From: Myxococcota bacterium
GTDB taxonomy: Bacteria > Myxococcota_A > UBA9160 > PR03
Assembly (NCBI GenBank): GCA_030066475.1
Contig: JASJBO010000058.1
Location: 1-26,860, forward strand
Direction of reading: 5' to 3'
Length of the DNA: 26,860 bases
Shown here: piece by piece, positions 19,604 through 26,860 of the stretch
How positions within the stretch are numbered: the first letter of the stretch is position 1
How the letters are laid out: every line of letters starts with the position of its first letter
The notes under the pieces: model-generated
What the model saw: the letters and a program-made list of their open reading frames with translations, nothing else
Told to the model about the DNA's origin: nothing
Database searches by the model: none
Position numbers and translations under genes: made by a program

Positions 19604-20754
19604 CGAAGAGGACGCTGCGTACGCCGCTGTGCGAGATGCTCGGCATCGAGTACCCGATCCTGAGCGCCGGCATGGGGCCGAGCCTGATCGGCGAGAAGAC
19701 CGGCGCGCCGGTCGACTTGGTCGTTGCCGTCTCCGAGGCGGGCGGGCTCGGGGTGCTGGGCGGCGCGGGCTACACCGTCGAGGAGCTGCGCGACGCCATC
19801 CACGAGATCCGCAAGCGCACCGACCGGCCCTTCGGCGTCGACGTCCTGCTGCCGGCCGCGATCGTGCGGGCGGGCGACCAGCCCTTCCAGGCCGGGCGGA
19901 AGACCAGGCTGCTGGACGCGATCGGCGCGCTCCCCGAGCCGCACCGCCGCTGGATCCTGCAGGTGAAGGAGGAGCTCGACCTCCCCGACACCGACGCCAC
20001 GATCAGCTCCGGCACCACCACGTCGCGTCCGCACGCGGCGGTCGAGGTCTGCATCGAGGAGCGCGTGCCGCTGTTCTGCGCCGGCCTCGGCAACCCCGGC
20101 TTCATGGTCGAGGCCGCGCACGGCGTGGGGATGAAGGTGCTCGGCATCGCGGGCAACGCGAAGAACGCCGGGCGCATCGCGGCGGCCGGCGCCGACCTCG
20201 TGGTCGCCCAGGGCCACGAGGCCGGCGGCCACACGGGCCGCATCGGATCGATGGCGCTGTGGCCGCAGGCGATCGACGCGTGCGCGCCCACCCCGGTGCT
20301 GGCCGCAGGCGGCATCGGCGACGGGCGCGGCCTCGCCGCGGCCCTCGCGATGGGCTGCGTGGGCGTCTGGGTCGGAACCCGCTTCCTGGCGACCGACGAG
20401 GGCGGGGCGCTCCCGATCCACAAGGAGGCCATCGTCGAGGCGACCGACGAGGACACGCGGCGCACCTACATCTACACCGGCAAGACCTCGCGGGCGACCT
20501 ACAACCGCTTCCACGATCTCTGGGACGAGTCCGGACTCGACCCGCTCCCGTTCCCGATGCAGGTCCTGCTCGCCTCGACCGTGGTCGACATGCTGAACAG
20601 CGCCGGGCGCAAGGAGTACGTCGGGCCCTTCGCCGGGCAGGTCTCGGGCCTGATCGGCGAGATCAAGCCGGCCGCGGAGATCGTGGCGGACATGGTCGAG
20701 GAGGCTGCCGACATCCTGACGCGGCGCCTGCCTGAGAGCGTCACGGTCGCATAG
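19600..20754 (+). CDS. Nitronate monooxygenase-like FMN-dependent oxidoreductase (second paralogue)
   Basis: The 384-aa TIM-barrel flavoprotein is of the same family as the gene at 3034-4203. Motifs are LGIEYPILSAGMG (14-26), SEAGGLGVLGGAGY (45-58), GHEAGGHTGRIGSM (205-218, catalytic-type His211) and VLAAGGIGDGRGLAAALAMG. Two regions differ from the first paralogue: an insert around 85-150 (TDATISSGTTTSRPH) and a longer C-terminal helical part. An AGGAG lies 10 bp before the ATG, inside the cytochrome gene. The start is overlapped by the cytochrome stop. There is no signal peptide, so it should be cytoplasmic, whereas the cytochrome is exported. The reaction is uncertain: nitronate oxidation or an enoyl/2-oxo reductase-like activity. 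Confidence 0.87.
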   Translation: MTKRTLRTPLCEMLGIEYPILSAGMGPSLIGEKTGAPVDLVVAVSEAGGLGVLGGAGYTVEELRDAIHEIRKRTDRPFGVDVLLPAAIVRAGDQPFQAGRKTRLLDAIGALPEPHRRWILQVKEELDLPDTDATISSGTTTSRPHAAVEVCIEERVPLFCAGLGNPGFMVEAAHGVGMKVLGIAGNAKNAGRIAAAGADLVVAQGHEAGGHTGRIGSMALWPQAIDACAPTPVLAAGGIGDGRGLAAALAMGCVGVWVGTRFLATDEGGALPIHKEAIVEATDEDTRRTYIYTGKTSRATYNRFHDLWDESGLDPLPFPMQVLLASTVVDMLNSAGRKEYVGPFAGQVSGLIGEIKPAAEIVADMVEEAADILTRRLPESVTVA

Positions 20755-20756
20755 CT

Positions 20757-20832
20757 GATGGACTTCGCTCGCCTACGGCTCGCTGCGCGCGCCCCCTGGG
20801 CGCTTGCAAAGGGCTTCTGCCGCGCAGGCGGC
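20757..20832 (-). repeat. Structured intergenic repeat, solo copy B (inverted)
   Basis: In the minus orientation this copy carries the hairpin GCGCCC-AGG-GGGCGC (20789-20803), GCGCGCAGCGA, the mini-hairpin GCC-GTA-GGC (20771-20779) and GAGCGAAGTCCATC. The other end reads GGGCTTCTGCCGCGCAG on the plus strand, as in copy A. Relative to the other copies the mini-hairpin has changed both partners of a pair (GGC/GCC to GCC/GGC). It occupies the gap between the second flavoprotein and MOSC genes. Confidence 0.8.
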
Positions 20833-20871
20833 TAGCCCCGCTCCGTTCCCTACGAAGCCGAGGAGCCGCCG

Positions 20872-21732
20872 ATGCAGGTCGCCACCGTCGCCGAGATCCA
20901 GCGCTATCCCGTCAAGAGCATGCAGGGCGAGTCGCTCGAGACGGTCGAGGTCGCCGCCGACGGCCTGCGCGGCGACCGCAGCTGGGCCGCGCGCGACGAG
21001 GGCCGCGGCGGGATCGAGGGCGCGCGCAAGCTGCCGGCCCTGCTGGGTTGTACAGCGCGCTTCCCCGAGCCGCTGCCCGAGGACGGCCCGCTGCCGGCGC
21101 CCGAGATCGAGCTGCCGGACGGCGCGCGGCTGCGCGCCGACGCGCCGGAGGCAGCGCGTCGCCTCTCGCAGCTGGCCGGCCGCGAGCTGACGCTCTGGCC
21201 GCGCCTGCCGGCCGGCGACGAGGCGCACTACCGGCGCGGGGCGCCCGACCACGAGGAGCTCGGCGACGAGCTGCGCGCAATCTTCGGGCGCCTGCCCGAC
21301 GAGCCGCTGCCCGACATCGGCAAGCTCCCGCCCGAGCTGATCACCTCGAGCACGATCCCCGGCACCTACTTCGACTGCTACCCGCTATTCCTGCTGAGCC
21401 GCGCCTCGCTCGACACGCTCCAGCAGCGCCACCCCGACTCCCGATTCGACTCGCGCCGCTTCCGCCCGAACCTGCTGCTGGAGGGGACCGACGGCGCGGA
21501 CTTCCCCGAGAACGCCTGGGTGGGCAAGCGGGTGCGGATCGGCGACGCCGTGCTCGAGATCGCCGTCGAGTGCCCGCGCTGCGTGATGACCACCCACCCG
21601 CAGGCCGATCTGGCCAAGGACCCGCACGTGATGCGCGCGCTGGTCCAGGAGAACGGCGGCAATCTCGGCGTCTACGCGGCGGTCGTCACGCCCGGCGCGG
21701 TGCAGCAGGGCGACCCGGTCGTCCTCGTCTAG
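20872..21732 (+). CDS. MOSC domain protein (YiiM/mARC-like)
   Basis: The 286-aa protein has an N-terminal MOSC_N beta-barrel (VAEIQRYPVKSMQGESLE at 5-22, GLRGDRSWA) and a C-terminal MOSC domain with RFRPNLLLEGTDG (about 196-208), FPENAWVGKRVRIGD and CPRCVMTTHPQ (Cys234, Cys237). In the family, a conserved Cys of this last motif coordinates the molybdenum cofactor in mARC or serves sulfur transfer in Moco sulfurases. It is therefore probably a molybdoenzyme reducing N-hydroxylated compounds, or a sulfur carrier. GAGGAG precedes the ATG at 20872. Its stop shares CTAG with the convergent diadenylate cyclase gene. Confidence 0.9.
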   Translation: MQVATVAEIQRYPVKSMQGESLETVEVAADGLRGDRSWAARDEGRGGIEGARKLPALLGCTARFPEPLPEDGPLPAPEIELPDGARLRADAPEAARRLSQLAGRELTLWPRLPAGDEAHYRRGAPDHEELGDELRAIFGRLPDEPLPDIGKLPPELITSSTIPGTYFDCYPLFLLSRASLDTLQQRHPDSRFDSRRFRPNLLLEGTDGADFPENAWVGKRVRIGDAVLEIAVECPRCVMTTHPQADLAKDPHVMRALVQENGGNLGVYAAVVTPGAVQQGDPVVLV

Positions 21733-22919
21733 GGTGCGGGCGGGCGCGTCCCGGGCGAACTCGCCTGCCGCAGGTCGATCTTCACGGTCGCCGGCTCCAC
21801 GCTCCGGAGCTCGAGGCCCTCGGGGTGGCGGACGTTCTCGGGAGAGAGCCGGAAGCTGCGCCGTCCCAGCTCGACCAGCAGGACGTCCACGCGCACATCG
21901 ATCTGGTTCCTGTCGAGCAGCAGCAGATCCCGGCGCCGCCCGCCCAGCCGCACGGTGGCACTCGGAGGCTCGACCTTCTCGAGCACGTACTCCTTCGGAA
22001 GGCCCGTGATCTCGATCGGCACCGCCAGCTCGGTCTCGGCCTCGCTGGATCCCGGAACGGCGAGCGCCCACAGGGCCGCTGCGAGCGGAACGGCAAGCGC
22101 GGCCTCGCGCCAGTGTCGCAGCAGACCGGCGGCGAGCCGGCCGCGCGAGTCCGTGGAAGGATCTCGCTCCGCCTCGAAGCCGCGGATCCGATCTGCCGCG
22201 AGCTGAGCCGAGGGCAGCGTCTCGAGCCGGCCAGCTCTTGCGATCGAGACCGTCCCCCGCTCCTCCGAGACGATCACGCAAAGGGCGTCGGCTCGCTCGG
22301 AGAGACCCAGTCCGGCGGCGTGGCGGGTTCCCCGCTGCCCGAGCTGGGCGTGATTGCTCGACAGCGGGAGGTGAACCGCGAAGCGCACGACCCGGTCCTT
22401 CTCGATCACGATGGCGCCGTCATGGCCCGGCGAATGGGGATCGAAGAGCGAGAGCAGGAGCGGCTCGCTCAGACAGGCGTCGAGCAGGACGCCCCCGTCG
22501 AGGTGACGGTCGAGCGGCTCGTGACCCGGGAGCACCACCAGCGCCCCGCGGCGCTGGTCCGCCAGCGTCGCCAGCGAGCGCACCAGGACGTCGATCGCAT
22601 CCACGCCCGAACGCTCGAGCCGCCGGCCGAAGGGCCGCAGGCTCGCGATCTGCTCGAACAGCCGCCGCAGCTCCTGCTGGAAGACGACGACGATCACCAG
22701 CACGGAGACCGCGAAGAAGCCCTGGAGGATCCAGGTCGTGAGGACCAGGCCCAGCTGCTTCGCGACCAGGAACACCGCCGCCACGACGGCCAGACCGACC
22801 AGCGCGACCCGTGCGGGCGTGCGGCGCAGCCAGGCGACCCCGGCCCATACCAGGAGCCACACCAGAGTGAGATCGGCGAGGTCGGTGAGGACGAAGGGCA
22901 GTGCCTCGAGCCCCGGCAT
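21729..22919 (-). CDS. Diadenylate cyclase (CdaA-type DAC) fused to a YbbR/CdaR domain
   Basis: The 396-aa protein has three N-terminal TM helices (about 8-80), then a short coiled coil (FQQELRRLFEQIASLRPFG). A DisA_N/DAC domain follows with DGA (167-169, SPGHDGAIVI) and GTRHAAGLGLSE (197-208). Next come one more TM (about 272-290, ALAVPLAAALWALAV) and a single YbbR repeat (297-386). CdaA makes c-di-AMP, and CdaR (YbbR) is normally a separate regulator encoded next door; here both are in one chain. The usual RHR motif reads R199-H200-A201, so activity needs caution. ATG 22919 opens the hydrophobic N terminus. The gene is divergent from the RimB-like gene. Confidence 0.88.
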   Translation of the reverse strand: MPGLEALPFVLTDLADLTLVWLLVWAGVAWLRRTPARVALVGLAVVAAVFLVAKQLGLVLTTWILQGFFAVSVLVIVVVFQQELRRLFEQIASLRPFGRRLERSGVDAIDVLVRSLATLADQRRGALVVLPGHEPLDRHLDGGVLLDACLSEPLLLSLFDPHSPGHDGAIVIEKDRVVRFAVHLPLSSNHAQLGQRGTRHAAGLGLSERADALCVIVSEERGTVSIARAGRLETLPSAQLAADRIRGFEAERDPSTDSRGRLAAGLLRHWREAALAVPLAAALWALAVPGSSEAETELAVPIEITGLPKEYVLEKVEPPSATVRLGGRRRDLLLLDRNQIDVRVDVLLVELGRRSFRLSPENVRHPEGLELRSVEPATVKIDLRQASSPGTRPPAP

Positions 22920-22974
22920 CGTCCGAAGATCGCAGCGAGCGCGCCGCCCGGCAAGGCCGCGTCGCGAGGCGCGG

Positions 22975-23460
22975 GTGCGCTACCAAGGGAGCGTGGAAGG
23001 CACCATCCTGATCGGCTGGAACGAGTTCGTCGACATCCCCGACTGGGGGATCCGGAGACTCCGCGCCAAGGTCGACACCGGCGCGCGCAGCTCGGCGCTC
23101 CACGTCGAGAACATCGAGGAGCTGCCGCGCGACCGCGTCCGCTTCGACGTGGTGCTGCACCGGATGAAGCGCGACCGGCGCGTGCACGTGACGACCCCCA
23201 TCGCGCGCCGCGGCCGCGTGCGATCGAGCACCGGGCACTACGAGACGCGGATCTTCGTGGTCGCGCCGCTTCACATCGGTCCGGTGCAGCGCCAGGTCGA
23301 GGTGAGCCTGGTCGACCGCGAGCGCATGATCTTCCGGATGCTGCTGGGCCGCACGGCCCTGGCGGGGCCGTTCCTGATCGACCCCGACCGACGCCACGTG
23401 CTGCATCCCAGGCGCCGAGTCAGGAAGGCGGGTCGGAGGAAGCGGTCGGATCGGGGTTGA
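22975..23460 (+). CDS. rimB: RimB-like retropepsin-fold protease (PF05618, 'ATP-dependent zinc protease' family)
   Basis: The 161-aa protein begins with ILIGWNEFVDIPDWGIRRL. The aspartic-protease-like motif VDTGARSSALH follows (Asp34), and later come RSSTGHYETRIF and FRMLLGRTAL, the layout of PF05618 proteins. In Pseudomonas, RimB of this family works with the ribosomal protein S6 glutamate ligase RimK. GTG 22975 has GAGG at good spacing; GTG 22993 is an alternative but has its purine run only 1 nt upstream. The basic C-terminal tail (RRRVRKAGRRKRSDRG) overlaps the convergent M14 gene by 41 bp. Inferred role: trimming or removal of RimK-added glutamates. Confidence 0.82.
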   Translation: MRYQGSVEGTILIGWNEFVDIPDWGIRRLRAKVDTGARSSALHVENIEELPRDRVRFDVVLHRMKRDRRVHVTTPIARRGRVRSSTGHYETRIFVVAPLHIGPVQRQVEVSLVDRERMIFRMLLGRTALAGPFLIDPDRRHVLHPRRRVRKAGRRKRSDRG

Positions 23461-24454
23461 TCGCCTCCAGCGCCGCCTCGATCCGGTTCGCCACCCGCTC
23501 CGGCCGCTCGAAGCTCGCCACGTGATAGAGCGCGTCGCCCTCGTTGACCAGCGGCAGCTGGGTGCGTCCGATCACGACGCCGTCGCGCCGTGCCTCGACC
23601 GCGGTCTCGTCGCGCCCGAGCGGGTCGGCCACGAGCCCGAGCGTCTGCCCGCGGGACACGGCCGCCCCCAGCCGGATTCGGTCGCGCAGGATGCCGCTCT
23701 CCGGGGCCCGCACCCAGTGGCTCGAGTGGGCGACGAACGGCTCGCTCTGCCGCCCCGGCTTGCGCGAGGGGGGCAGCATCCCGAGCGCCCGCATCACCTC
23801 GACGACGCCGCGCACCCCGGCGCGGATCGACGCCTCGTCGAAGCGAAGCGCCTCGCCGGCCTCGTACACCAGCATCGGGATGCCGCGCTCCATCACCTCC
23901 TGGCGCAGCGAGCCGTCGCGCAGGTTGGCGTCGAGCACCACGGGCGCGCCGAAGGCGTGCGCCAGCCGCTCGGTCTCGGGCTGGTCGAGGCAGGCGCGCA
24001 CCTGCGGCAGGTTGCTGCGATGCAGCGCGCCCGTGTGCAGATCGATGCCGTGAGTGGCGCGCCCCACGATCTCCTCGACGAACAGGTGCGCCAGGCGCGC
24101 CGCCAGCGAGCCCGACTCGTTGCCGGGGAACGAGCGGTTGAGGTCGCGCCGGTCGGGGAGATAGCGCGAGAGGCCGATGAAGCCGTGGACGTTGACGACG
24201 GGTACGGCGATCAGCGTGCCCGACAGCTCGCGCAGCGGACGCCGCAGCAGGCGCCGGACGATCTCCACCCCGTTGATCTCGTCGCCGTGGATCGCGGCGC
24301 ACACGAACAGCCGCGGACCTGGCCGCTGCCCGTGCACCACCTCGACGGGCAGCACCAGCTCGGTGCCGGTGAAGCGCCGCGCCAGCGGCAGCTCGATGGC
24401 GCGGCGCCGGCCGGGCGGGATCTCGGTCCCGCCCAGGACGAAGGGGTCAGCCAT
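23420..24454 (-). CDS. Succinylglutamate desuccinylase/aspartoacylase-family M14 hydrolase
   Basis: The 344-aa zinc carboxypeptidase-fold protein has the zinc ligands HGDE (His56, Glu59) and DLH (His140), with DLNRSFPG (104-111) and a YEAGE segment near 217-221. The C-terminal part (about 255-325) is a beta domain, as in AstE/AspA-type enzymes. Family members cleave N-acyl amino acids. The start ATG 24454 overlaps the rimK stop by 8 bp, so the two are translationally coupled. Next to rimK it may act on glutamate-containing modifications, but no substrate can be read from the sequence. It overlaps the convergent RimB-like gene at the 3' end. Confidence 0.87.
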   Translation of the reverse strand: MADPFVLGGTEIPPGRRRAIELPLARRFTGTELVLPVEVVHGQRPGPRLFVCAAIHGDEINGVEIVRRLLRRPLRELSGTLIAVPVVNVHGFIGLSRYLPDRRDLNRSFPGNESGSLAARLAHLFVEEIVGRATHGIDLHTGALHRSNLPQVRACLDQPETERLAHAFGAPVVLDANLRDGSLRQEVMERGIPMLVYEAGEALRFDEASIRAGVRGVVEVMRALGMLPPSRKPGRQSEPFVAHSSHWVRAPESGILRDRIRLGAAVSRGQTLGLVADPLGRDETAVEARRDGVVIGRTQLPLVNEGDALYHVASFERPERVANRIEAALEAINPDPTASSDPPS

Positions 24455-25649
24455 CGACAGCGGGCTTCGCCTCGCTCCCGGCCTCGGCGCGGCGCTTCTT
24501 CTTGCGCCGCTGGCGCGGGGGCGCCAGACCCTTGAGCGTCAGGGTCTTGCCGAAGCAGAGCAGCACGTCGCCGGCGAGGATCTCGCGCTGGGGGTTCGGG
24601 TTCGGGATCGTCACGCCGCCGCGCTGGATGGTGAGCACCAGCACGTCGCGCTCGCGCAGCAGCGAGCTCGACACGGTCTTGCCGCACAGCTCCGAGCTCT
24701 GGTCGACCGGGACCTCGATCACCCCGTAGCCGCTCTGGAGCGTCAGGCGCTGGCGGATGTCGATCTCGGGAAACAGCACCTCCTCCTCGATCAGGCGCAC
24801 GATCTCCCCGGCCACGTCGACGCCGGTCGCGCCCTCGATCCCCTCCAGGCCCGGCGACGAGTTGACCTCCATCAGCACGGGCCCGTCGGCCCCCTCCAGC
24901 AGGTCCACGCCGGCGACGCGCAGGCCCATGATCTGCGCGGCATGCACCGCCACGCGCGCGTACTCGGGATCGAGCTCGACCGCCTCGGCGTGGCCGCCGC
25001 GGTGGATGTTGCTGCGGAACTCGTCACCCTCGGCGACGCGGCGCATCGCCGCGACGACCCGGTTGCCGACGACGAAGGCCCGGACGTCGCGCCCGCGGCT
25101 CTCCTTCACGAACTGCTGCAGCAGCACGCTCATCCGCGCCGGCCCGGAGAGCGTCTCGATCACCGCCTCGGCCACCTTGGTGTTGTCAGCCAGGATGACG
25201 CCCACGCCCTGCGTGCCCTCCAGGAGCTTCACCACCACGGGCGGTCCGCCCATGCGCTCGATCCCCGGCAGGATCTCCTTGCTGTGGCGCACGAAGAGCG
25301 TCTTCGGGATGCCGAGCTGGTGACGCGACAGCACCTGGAGCGCGCGCAGCTTGTCGCGCGACACCGAGATCGCGTGCGAGGGGTTCACGCAGAAGACGCC
25401 CATCTGCTCGAACTGGCGCACCACCGCGGTGCCGAAGAAGGTGATCGACGCGCCGATGCGCGGAATCACGGCGTCGTAGTCCGAGAGCTCCTTGTTGCGG
25501 TAGTACAGGCGCGGCTCGCCGCGCTCGACCTCGATCGTGAAGTCGAGCGTGTCGAGCACGCGGGCGCGGTGGCCGCGCATCTCGGCCGCCTCGCGCAGGC
25601 GGCGCGTGGAGTAGAGGCCCTTGCCTCGGGAGAGGATGGCGATCTTCAC
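24447..25649 (-). CDS. rimK: RimK-family ATP-grasp glutamate ligase with C-terminal RCK_C domain
   Basis: The 400-aa protein is about 100 residues longer than Escherichia coli RimK. Residues 1 to about 95 are the RimK N domain (KIAILSRGKGLYSTRRL, YDAVIPRIGASITFFG). Residues about 98-285 are the ATP-grasp ligase (VVVKLLEGTQGVGVILA, RDVRAFVVG, GVDLLEGADGPVLMEVNSSP). Residues about 300-375 match a TrkA_C/RCK_C ligand-binding domain (VPVDQSSELCGKTV, LRERDVLVLTIQRGG, ILAGDVLLCFG). A basic tail RQRRKKKRR follows. RimK adds glutamates to ribosomal protein S6. RCK_C usually regulates ion channels through ions or nucleotides, so ligand control of RimK is inferred. GTG 25649 has GGAGGG 4 nt upstream. 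It overlaps the M14 gene and follows mgtE by 77 bp. Confidence 0.9.
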   Translation of the reverse strand: MKIAILSRGKGLYSTRRLREAAEMRGHRARVLDTLDFTIEVERGEPRLYYRNKELSDYDAVIPRIGASITFFGTAVVRQFEQMGVFCVNPSHAISVSRDKLRALQVLSRHQLGIPKTLFVRHSKEILPGIERMGGPPVVVKLLEGTQGVGVILADNTKVAEAVIETLSGPARMSVLLQQFVKESRGRDVRAFVVGNRVVAAMRRVAEGDEFRSNIHRGGHAEAVELDPEYARVAVHAAQIMGLRVAGVDLLEGADGPVLMEVNSSPGLEGIEGATGVDVAGEIVRLIEEEVLFPEIDIRQRLTLQSGYGVIEVPVDQSSELCGKTVSSSLLRERDVLVLTIQRGGVTIPNPNPQREILAGDVLLCFGKTLTLKGLAPPRQRRKKKRRAEAGSEAKPAVDG

Positions 25650-25709
25650 GGGTCCCTCCGGCGCATGCGGGCATCCCGATCCACCCGACGCGGCCAGCTT
25701 CACGGGTGC

Positions 25710-25721
25710 GGGTCGCGACCC
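25710..25721. terminator. Hairpin after mgtE, possible weak terminator or regulator site
   Basis: GGGTCGCGACCC is a perfect 12-bp palindrome 5 bp beyond the mgtE stop and 60 bp before the rimK start. There is no T-tract on either side, so intrinsic termination is doubtful; it could instead be a protein site or processing hairpin within an mgtE-rimK transcript. Confidence 0.3.
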
Positions 25722-25726
25722 ATGTT

Positions 25727-26860
25727 CTACGTGAGCATCGGCATGAACGCCACCGCGAAGCCGAGAAAGGCCGCGAAGCCCACCACGTCGGTGACCGTGG
25801 TGAGGAAGATCGAGGCCGACTGCGCCGGATCGCGCCCCGCGGCCCGGAGCGCCAACGGGATCACCGCGCCGGCGAAGCCGGCGGCGCCCATGTTCACGAT
25901 CATCGCGAGCGTGATCACCAGCGCCAGGCCGATCCGCCCGTCCCAGACCAGCACCGCCGCGCCGGTCCCGATCGCCACGGCAGCCCCGTTCAGGACCGCG
26001 CCGAGGGTCTCCTTCACGAGCAGGCGGCGCGTGGTGCCGGGAACCAGCTCGCGCAGCGCGATGCCGCGCATCACCACGGCGAGCGACTGGGCGCCCGTGT
26101 TGCCGCCCTGGCCGGCCACGACCGGCAGCAGCACGGCGAGGGCCGTCACCTGCTCGATGGTGCTCTCGAACAGCCCGACCACCGCCGCGGCGACGAAGGC
26201 GGTCGCGAGGTTGACGTAGAGCCACGGGAGGCGCTTGCGCACCACGGTCGAGACCGGGGAGAGGGCGCGCTCGTCCTCGCCGGCACCCACCATCTTCTGC
26301 AGGTCGACGAACGCCTCCTCCTGCAGGGCGCCCAGGATCTCGTCGGGCTTGACCACGCCGAGCAGGTAGCCCTCGGAGTCCACCACGGGCAGGGCGACGA
26401 AGCGGCGCTGGCGGATCAGCGACACCACCTCGTCGCGCGGCAGCGTCGCCGGCACCGTGACCAGCTCGCGGCGCACCAGCGGCTCGATCGGGTCGCGCGG
26501 ATTCGCCAGCAGCAGCTCGCGCATGTTGAGCACGCCCACGAGCTTCCCGTCGGAGTCGGTGACGTACAGGTAGTAGAGCGTGTGGCGACGGGCCCGGCGC
26601 AGCGAGGTGATCGCGTCCGCGACGCGCAGGTCGATCCGGATCGAGCTGACCTGCGGGTCCATCATCCCGCCGGCCGTCTCGGCCGGATACTGGAGCAGTC
26701 CGCGGATGCCCTTGGCGCGCTCTGGCGCGAGCTTCGAGAGCGTGGCCTCGCGCAGCGCGTCCTCCAGATGGTGGAGGATCGCGGCGGCCTGGCGGGCGGG
26801 CAGGTGCCCCAGCAGCTCGCGGGTGCGCTCTTCGCCGAGCTGCGTGAGGATGCTTCCCGC
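25727..26860 (-). CDS. mgtE: Magnesium transporter MgtE (5' end outside window)
   Basis: In this frame the sequence is open to the window edge, so 377 C-terminal residues are seen and the start is missing; the ATG at 26665 is internal. The visible order is the end of the MgtE_N helical domain (LTQLGEERTRELLGHLP, LAPERAKGIRGLLQYP), then ETAGGMMDP. Two CBS domains follow (LYYLYVTDSDGKLVGVLNM, and FVALPVVDSEGYLLGVV), then a five-helix membrane domain with the pore signature VVAGQGGNTGAQS. MgtE is a Mg2+ channel gated by cytoplasmic Mg2+ through its N and CBS domains. It probably starts the transcript that continues into rimK and the M14 gene. Confidence 0.93.
   Translation of the reverse strand, partial: AGSILTQLGEERTRELLGHLPARQAAAILHHLEDALREATLSKLAPERAKGIRGLLQYPAETAGGMMDPQVSSIRIDLRVADAITSLRRARRHTLYYLYVTDSDGKLVGVLNMRELLLANPRDPIEPLVRRELVTVPATLPRDEVVSLIRQRRFVALPVVDSEGYLLGVVKPDEILGALQEEAFVDLQKMVGAGEDERALSPVSTVVRKRLPWLYVNLATAFVAAAVVGLFESTIEQVTALAVLLPVVAGQGGNTGAQSLAVVMRGIALRELVPGTTRRLLVKETLGAVLNGAAVAIGTGAAVLVWDGRIGLALVITLAMIVNMGAAGFAGAVIPLALRAAGRDPAQSASIFLTTVTDVVGFAAFLGFAVAFMPMLT

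Noticed and set aside
25710..25721. Strong intrinsic terminator between mgtE and rimK
   Set aside because: Palindromic but lacks a U-tract, and the close spacing favours read-through; kept only as a low-confidence site.

Overview
The window is very GC-rich (about 70%), densely packed bacterial DNA from a Gram-negative-type organism. Several features point to an uncultured lineage from the former Deltaproteobacteria (Myxococcota or Binatia-like): a secreted metalloprotease carrying thrombospondin type 3 repeats, a Myxococcus-type cysteine-rich repeat and dockerin-like calcium loops; a c-type cytochrome; a lipoprotein with a clean lipobox; and many lipid- or flavin-oxidoreductase genes. No rRNA or tRNA gene, IS element, prophage or CRISPR array was seen. 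The placement is an inference; no marker gene in the window settles it.

Layout. 2-1252: 3' part of an alkylsulfatase-like metallo-hydrolase. 1246-2031 (-): PPOX-fold flavin protein and a small lipoprotein. 2032-2365: gene-free, holding a tandem array of a structured repeat and a palindromic operator candidate. 2366-4203 (+): TetR regulator and a nitronate monooxygenase-like flavoprotein. 4207-7907 (-): MFS transporter and a DUF3604 protein. 8041-9576 (+): a gene interrupted by an in-frame TGA that reads best as a selenoprotein, a SelU/AhpC-TSA_2 thioredoxin-fold domain (U-x-x-C) fused to a DHRS12-like short-chain dehydrogenase. 9653-10420 (-): classical SDR. 10486-14215 (-): P-type ATPase, DUF5132 and HMA_2 genes in a tightly coupled operon. 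14387-15469 (+): alpha/beta hydrolase. 15547-18858 (+): the metalloprotease. 19061-20754 (+): cytochrome c overlapping a second nitronate monooxygenase-like gene. 20872-21732 (+): MOSC protein. 21729-22919 (-): diadenylate cyclase fused to a YbbR domain. 22975-25649: RimB-like protease (+), with an aspartoacylase-like M14 protein and RimK with an extra RCK_C domain (-). 25727-26860 (-): MgtE, 5' end outside the window.

The strongest novelty candidate is the selenocysteine-SDR fusion. Conventional gene calling would cut it at the TGA and lose the redox-active site, and a bacterial SECIS-like hairpin lies directly after the TGA. Also notable are a dispersed intergenic repeat whose hairpin stems covary between four copies, a one-polypeptide CdaA-CdaR with an altered RHR motif, and a RimK cluster combining ribosomal-protein glutamylation, putative de-glutamylation, an RCK_C ligand domain and a Mg2+ channel. 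Genes are packed with many overlaps (ATGA starts, shared CTAG stops), so long co-transcribed units are likely.
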